This document shows, piece by piece, positions 61,485 to 64,000 of a stretch of DNA of 64,000 nt (position 1 is its first letter; every line of letters begins with the position of its first letter). The notes under the pieces are model-generated. The model saw nothing but the letters and a program-made list of their open reading frames with translations, did no database searches and had not been told where the DNA came from. This DNA comes from an uncultured Roseateles sp. (GTDB lineage Bacteria > Pseudomonadota > Gammaproteobacteria > Burkholderiales > Burkholderiaceae_C), in NCBI RefSeq assembly GCF_945956965.1, contig NZ_CAMFJS010000002.1:186001-250000 (forward strand). Reading direction: 5' to 3'. The translations under genes and the position numbers were made by a program.

Positions 61485-61499
61485 AAGGCGCTCAAGGCT

Positions 61500-62705
61500 T
61501 TAGCGTTTCACCAGCGGGCACTTGCTGTCCGCCAGTTTGGTGAAGGCTTCTTCGCCGGGGATGCGGGTCACGACCTTGAAGTAGTCCCACGGTTCGACGG
61601 ACTCCTTCTGCGGCTTCACCTGCAGCAAGAACATATCGTGGATGCCGCGGCCGTCTTCCTTGCGGATCGTGCCCTTGGTGTAGAAGTCGTTGATCGGGGT
61701 GTCCTTCATCTTGGCCAGGACCTTGTCGGCGTCGTCGGTCTTGAGCGTGTCCACCGCCTTCAGGTAATGCATGGCGGCGGAGTAGTCAGCCGCTTGCAGC
61801 GAGGAGGGCATGCGCTTCATCTTCTCGAAGAAGCGGCGGCTCCAGGCGCGCGCCTCGGGGCTTTGGTTCCAGTACCAGCTGTCGGTCAGGTACATGCCTT
61901 CGGTGGTCTTCAGGCCGAGGGAGTGGATGTCGTTGATGAACATCAGCAAGCCGGCCAGCTTCATGCTCTTGGTGACGCCGAATTCATTCGCCGCCTTGAT
62001 GGCGTTGATGGTGTCGCCGCCGGCATTGGCCAGGCCCAGGATCTGCGCGCCGCTGCCCTGCGCTTGCAGCAAGAAGGAGCTGAAGTCACTGGCATTGAGC
62101 GGATGCTTGACGGTGCCCACCACCTTGCCACCCGAGGCAGCCACCACCTTGGCGGTGTCGGCTTGCAGGGCTTGGCCGAAGGCGTAGTCGGCCTGCAGGA
62201 AGTACCAGCTCTTGCCGCCGCCCTTGGTGACGGCAGCGCCCGTGCCATTGGCCAGGGCCACGGTGTCATAGGCGTAGTGGATGGTGTAGGGCGTGCACTT
62301 GTCATTGGTCAGTGCCGAGCTGCCGGCGCCAATGGAAATGAAGGGGCGCTTCTTCTCCGCCGCCACCGTGGCCATGGCCAGATTGGCGCCGGAGTTGGTG
62401 CCGCCGATCAGCAGGTCCAGGCCCTGGGTGTCGATCCACTCGCGCGCCTTGGAGGCGGCCACGTCAGCCTTGTTCTGGTGGTCGGCGAAGATCAGTTCGA
62501 TCTTCTTGCCGGCAGCCACGCCCTTCATATCGGCAATGGCCAGCTTGAGCGCTTCGACGCCACCGGCGCCGTCGATGTCGGCGTAGACGCTGGACATATC
62601 GGTGATGAAGCCGATCTTGACCACATCGCCAGAGACCTGGGCCTGTGCCAAGCCACCGCAGGCGGCCAGGCTGGCGATTGCAACTTGCTTGAGAACTTGG
62701 TTCAT
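61500..62705 (-). CDS. Branched-chain amino-acid-type substrate-binding protein of the liv operon
   Basis: This 401-aa periplasmic protein has a signal peptide (LKQVAIASLAACGGLAQAQ) and the Peripla_BP_6 fold: VVKIGFITDMSSVYADIDGAGGVEALKLAIADMKGVAAGKKIELIFADHQNKADVAASKAREWIDTQGLDLLIGGTNSGANLAM. The VYADIDG/NSGANLA blocks are seen in proteins that bind aromatic or other non-BCAA acids, so the ligand is open. The ATG at 62705 was chosen because AAGGAG lies 9 nt upstream; an ATG at 62714 directly abuts it. Confidence 0.93.
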   Translation of the reverse strand: MNQVLKQVAIASLAACGGLAQAQVSGDVVKIGFITDMSSVYADIDGAGGVEALKLAIADMKGVAAGKKIELIFADHQNKADVAASKAREWIDTQGLDLLIGGTNSGANLAMATVAAEKKRPFISIGAGSSALTNDKCTPYTIHYAYDTVALANGTGAAVTKGGGKSWYFLQADYAFGQALQADTAKVVAASGGKVVGTVKHPLNASDFSSFLLQAQGSGAQILGLANAGGDTINAIKAANEFGVTKSMKLAGLLMFINDIHSLGLKTTEGMYLTDSWYWNQSPEARAWSRRFFEKMKRMPSSLQAADYSAAMHYLKAVDTLKTDDADKVLAKMKDTPINDFYTKGTIRKEDGRGIHDMFLLQVKPQKESVEPWDYFKVVTRIPGEEAFTKLADSKCPLVKR

Positions 62706-62747
62706 GGGGGTCATCTCCTTGGGTTTACTTATTGCCAACACTCGTCA

Positions 62748-63458
62748 TCAAACACTCAGCAGCACATCGAGCACGGCCTGCTTGGCCGCCAGCTCAGAAG
62801 CCGGGAAGGACTCCACCACCTCGCCATGCTCCACCACCATGAAGTGGTCGGCCAGCGGCGCGGCGAAGCGGAAGTTCTGCTCCACCATCACGATGGTGAA
62901 GCCCTGGGATTTCAGCGTCGTGATCATGCGCGCCAGGGCTTGCACGATGACGGGCGCCAGGCCTTCGGAAATTTCATCCAGCAAGAGGATGTCCGCGCCG
63001 GTGCGCAGGATGCGCGCCACCGCCAGCATCTGCTGCTCGCCGCCCGACAAACGCGTGCCGGGGCTGTTCTTGCGCTCGGCCAGATTGGGGAACATGGCGT
63101 AGATGTCCGCCTCGCTCATCGGCTTGGCGCGCTGGTTCTTCAGCAGCGGCGGCAGGCGCAGGTTTTCCTCGGTGGTCAGCGAGGCAAAGATGCCGCGCTC
63201 CTCCGGGCAGTAACCCAGGCCCAAGTGGGTGATGTGGTGGGTGGGCATGTCGATGGTTTCCACCCCATGCACGCGGATGCTGCCCTTGCGCCGTCCGGTC
63301 AGGCCCATGATGGCGCGCAAAGTGGTGGTGCGGCCGGCGCCGTTGCGGCCCAGCAAGGTCAAGACCTGACCCTTTTTGACGCTCAGATTGATGCCGTGCA
63401 GGATGTGGCTCTCGCCGTACCAGGCGTGCAGGTCCTTGATTTCCAACGCGACTGACAT
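62748..63458 (-). CDS. livF: ABC transporter ATP-binding protein LivF with Arg in Walker A
   Basis: This 236-aa ATPase has the LivF pattern (LHAWYGESHILHGINLSVKKGQVLTLLGRNGAGRTTTLRAIMGL, PEERGIFASLTTEENL, LSGGEQQMLAVARIL, ILLLDEISEGLAP, IVMVEQNFRFA). The Walker A lysine is replaced by Arg43 (GRNGAGRTTT). The signature, Walker B Glu and the His-loop-equivalent Gln are otherwise normal, so either Arg works here or the LivG site does most of the hydrolysis. It overlaps livG by 1 nt. Confidence 0.94.
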   Translation of the reverse strand: MSVALEIKDLHAWYGESHILHGINLSVKKGQVLTLLGRNGAGRTTTLRAIMGLTGRRKGSIRVHGVETIDMPTHHITHLGLGYCPEERGIFASLTTEENLRLPPLLKNQRAKPMSEADIYAMFPNLAERKNSPGTRLSGGEQQMLAVARILRTGADILLLDEISEGLAPVIVQALARMITTLKSQGFTIVMVEQNFRFAAPLADHFMVVEHGEVVESFPASELAAKQAVLDVLLSV

Positions 63459-64000
63459 CAGTGGGCTCCCTGCAACTCAGCGGCTTCGCTGCCCATATAG
63501 GCCTCCAGCACGGCGGGGTGCTTGGACACGGTGGCGTAGTCACCTTCGGCCAGCACGGCGCCGCGCGCCAGCACGGTGATGCGGTCGGCAATGCGCGACA
63601 CCACTTTCATATTGTGTTCAACCATCAAGACGGTGCGGCCTTCGGCCACGCGCTTGATCAGCTCGGTGACCTTGTCCACATCCTCGTGGCCCATGCCTTG
63701 GGTGGGCTCGTCCAGCAGCATCAGCGTGGGCTCCATGGCCATGGTGGTGGCGATCTCCAGCGCGCGCTTGCGGCCATAGGGCAGATCGCCTGCCTTCAGC
63801 TGGGCAACGTCACGCAGGTCCACCAGTTCCAGCAAGGCCAACACCCGGGCATCCAGCTGCTTCAGGCCGGTGAGGCCCTTCCAGAAATGAAAGCTGGTGC
63901 CGGTGAAGCGCTGCAGGCCGATGCGCACGTTCTCCAGCACCGTGAGGTGGGGGAAGACGGCGGAGATCTGGAAGCTGCGGATCACGCCGCGCCGGGCAAT
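63458..64000 (-). CDS. livG: ABC transporter ATP-binding protein LivG (partial, N-terminus outside window)
   Basis: About 180 C-terminal residues are present and the frame runs off the right edge. Visible are ARRGVIRSFQISAVFPHLTVLENVRIGLQ (Q-loop), the LivG-type signature DLPYGRKRALEIATTMAMEPTLMLLDEPTQGMGHED with Walker B, and LMVEHNMKVV with the switch His. Walker A lies beyond the window. It is the partner of LivF, LivH and LivM. Confidence 0.93.
   Translation of the reverse strand: MARRGVIRSFQISAVFPHLTVLENVRIGLQRFTGTSFHFWKGLTGLKQLDARVLALLELVDLRDVAQLKAGDLPYGRKRALEIATTMAMEPTLMLLDEPTQGMGHEDVDKVTELIKRVAEGRTVLMVEHNMKVVSRIADRITVLARGAVLAEGDYATVSKHPAVLEAYMGSEAAELQGAH

Overview
The window looks like chromosome from a GC-rich betaproteobacterium of the order Burkholderiales, probably near Roseateles, Paucibacter or Rubrivivax. 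This is inferred from codon use, Porin_4-type porins, a PEP-CTERM exoprotein, a PutA without the ribbon-helix-helix domain beside an Lrp-type regulator, and the many Liv/NMT1 transporters. No rRNA, tRNA, CRISPR array or prophage was seen.

Layout. 0-2.6 kb holds the end of a PAP2-like membrane protein, a DASS-family anion transporter and a GreA/GreB-like protein. 2.8-4.9 kb is a visibly AT-richer two-gene module: an unrecognised 452-aa protein overlapping by 4 nt a PD-(D/E)XK nuclease-like protein. It is the best candidate here for an undescribed defence or conflict system. 5.1-12.2 kb has proline catabolism (Lrp/AsnC regulator, PutA), a MocR regulator facing a small gene across two inverted repeats, and a SYLF lipoprotein. 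12.4-18.8 kb has a minus-strand set (porin, LVIVD-repeat protein, cytochrome c, Liv-type binding protein), then kynureninase and its divergent Lrp-type regulator. 18.9-20.5 kb is a chemoreceptor.

20.7-28.9 kb is a tightly packed minus-strand catabolic operon: FAH-family hydrolase, NMT1-type binding protein, VOC dioxygenase, ABC permease, ATPase, alpha/beta hydrolase, DapA-like lyase, RidA deaminase, RutE-like reductase and TauE-like exporter. A 236-bp MITE-like element has landed exactly in the stop/start overlap of its last two genes. A second element of 160 bp lies just upstream of the operon. A perfect ATGTATACAT palindrome precedes the operon, the FCD-type GntR gene at 38.2 kb with its divergent VOC gene, and a porin at 40.3 kb. 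A near copy lies beside kynureninase. This suggests one regulon of aromatic or heteroaromatic catabolism.

30.1-37.2 kb is a run of small, unrelated minus-strand genes. At its end lie two integron gene cassettes with well-formed attC sites and matching cassette boundaries, but no integrase in the window. 40.5-50.1 kb holds a PEP-CTERM phytase-like esterase and a second catabolic cluster: a three-subunit molybdenum hydroxylase with a DapA-like gene inside it, an aspartate-dehydrogenase-like gene, a LysR regulator, 3-hydroxyanthranilate 3,4-dioxygenase and a CoxG-like protein. 50.2-58.3 kb is mostly housekeeping (AspT-type exchanger, hydrolase, ProC, UbiC, UbiA, a Gfo/Idh oxidoreductase). 58.3-64 kb has a GAF-GGDEF protein and a LivKHMGF-type ABC transporter cut by the window end.

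Taken together, the genes suggest an environmental heterotroph. It imports aromatic acids, amino acids or tryptophan products through porins and ABC systems, and degrades them by hydroxylation, ring cleavage, deamination and hydrolysis.
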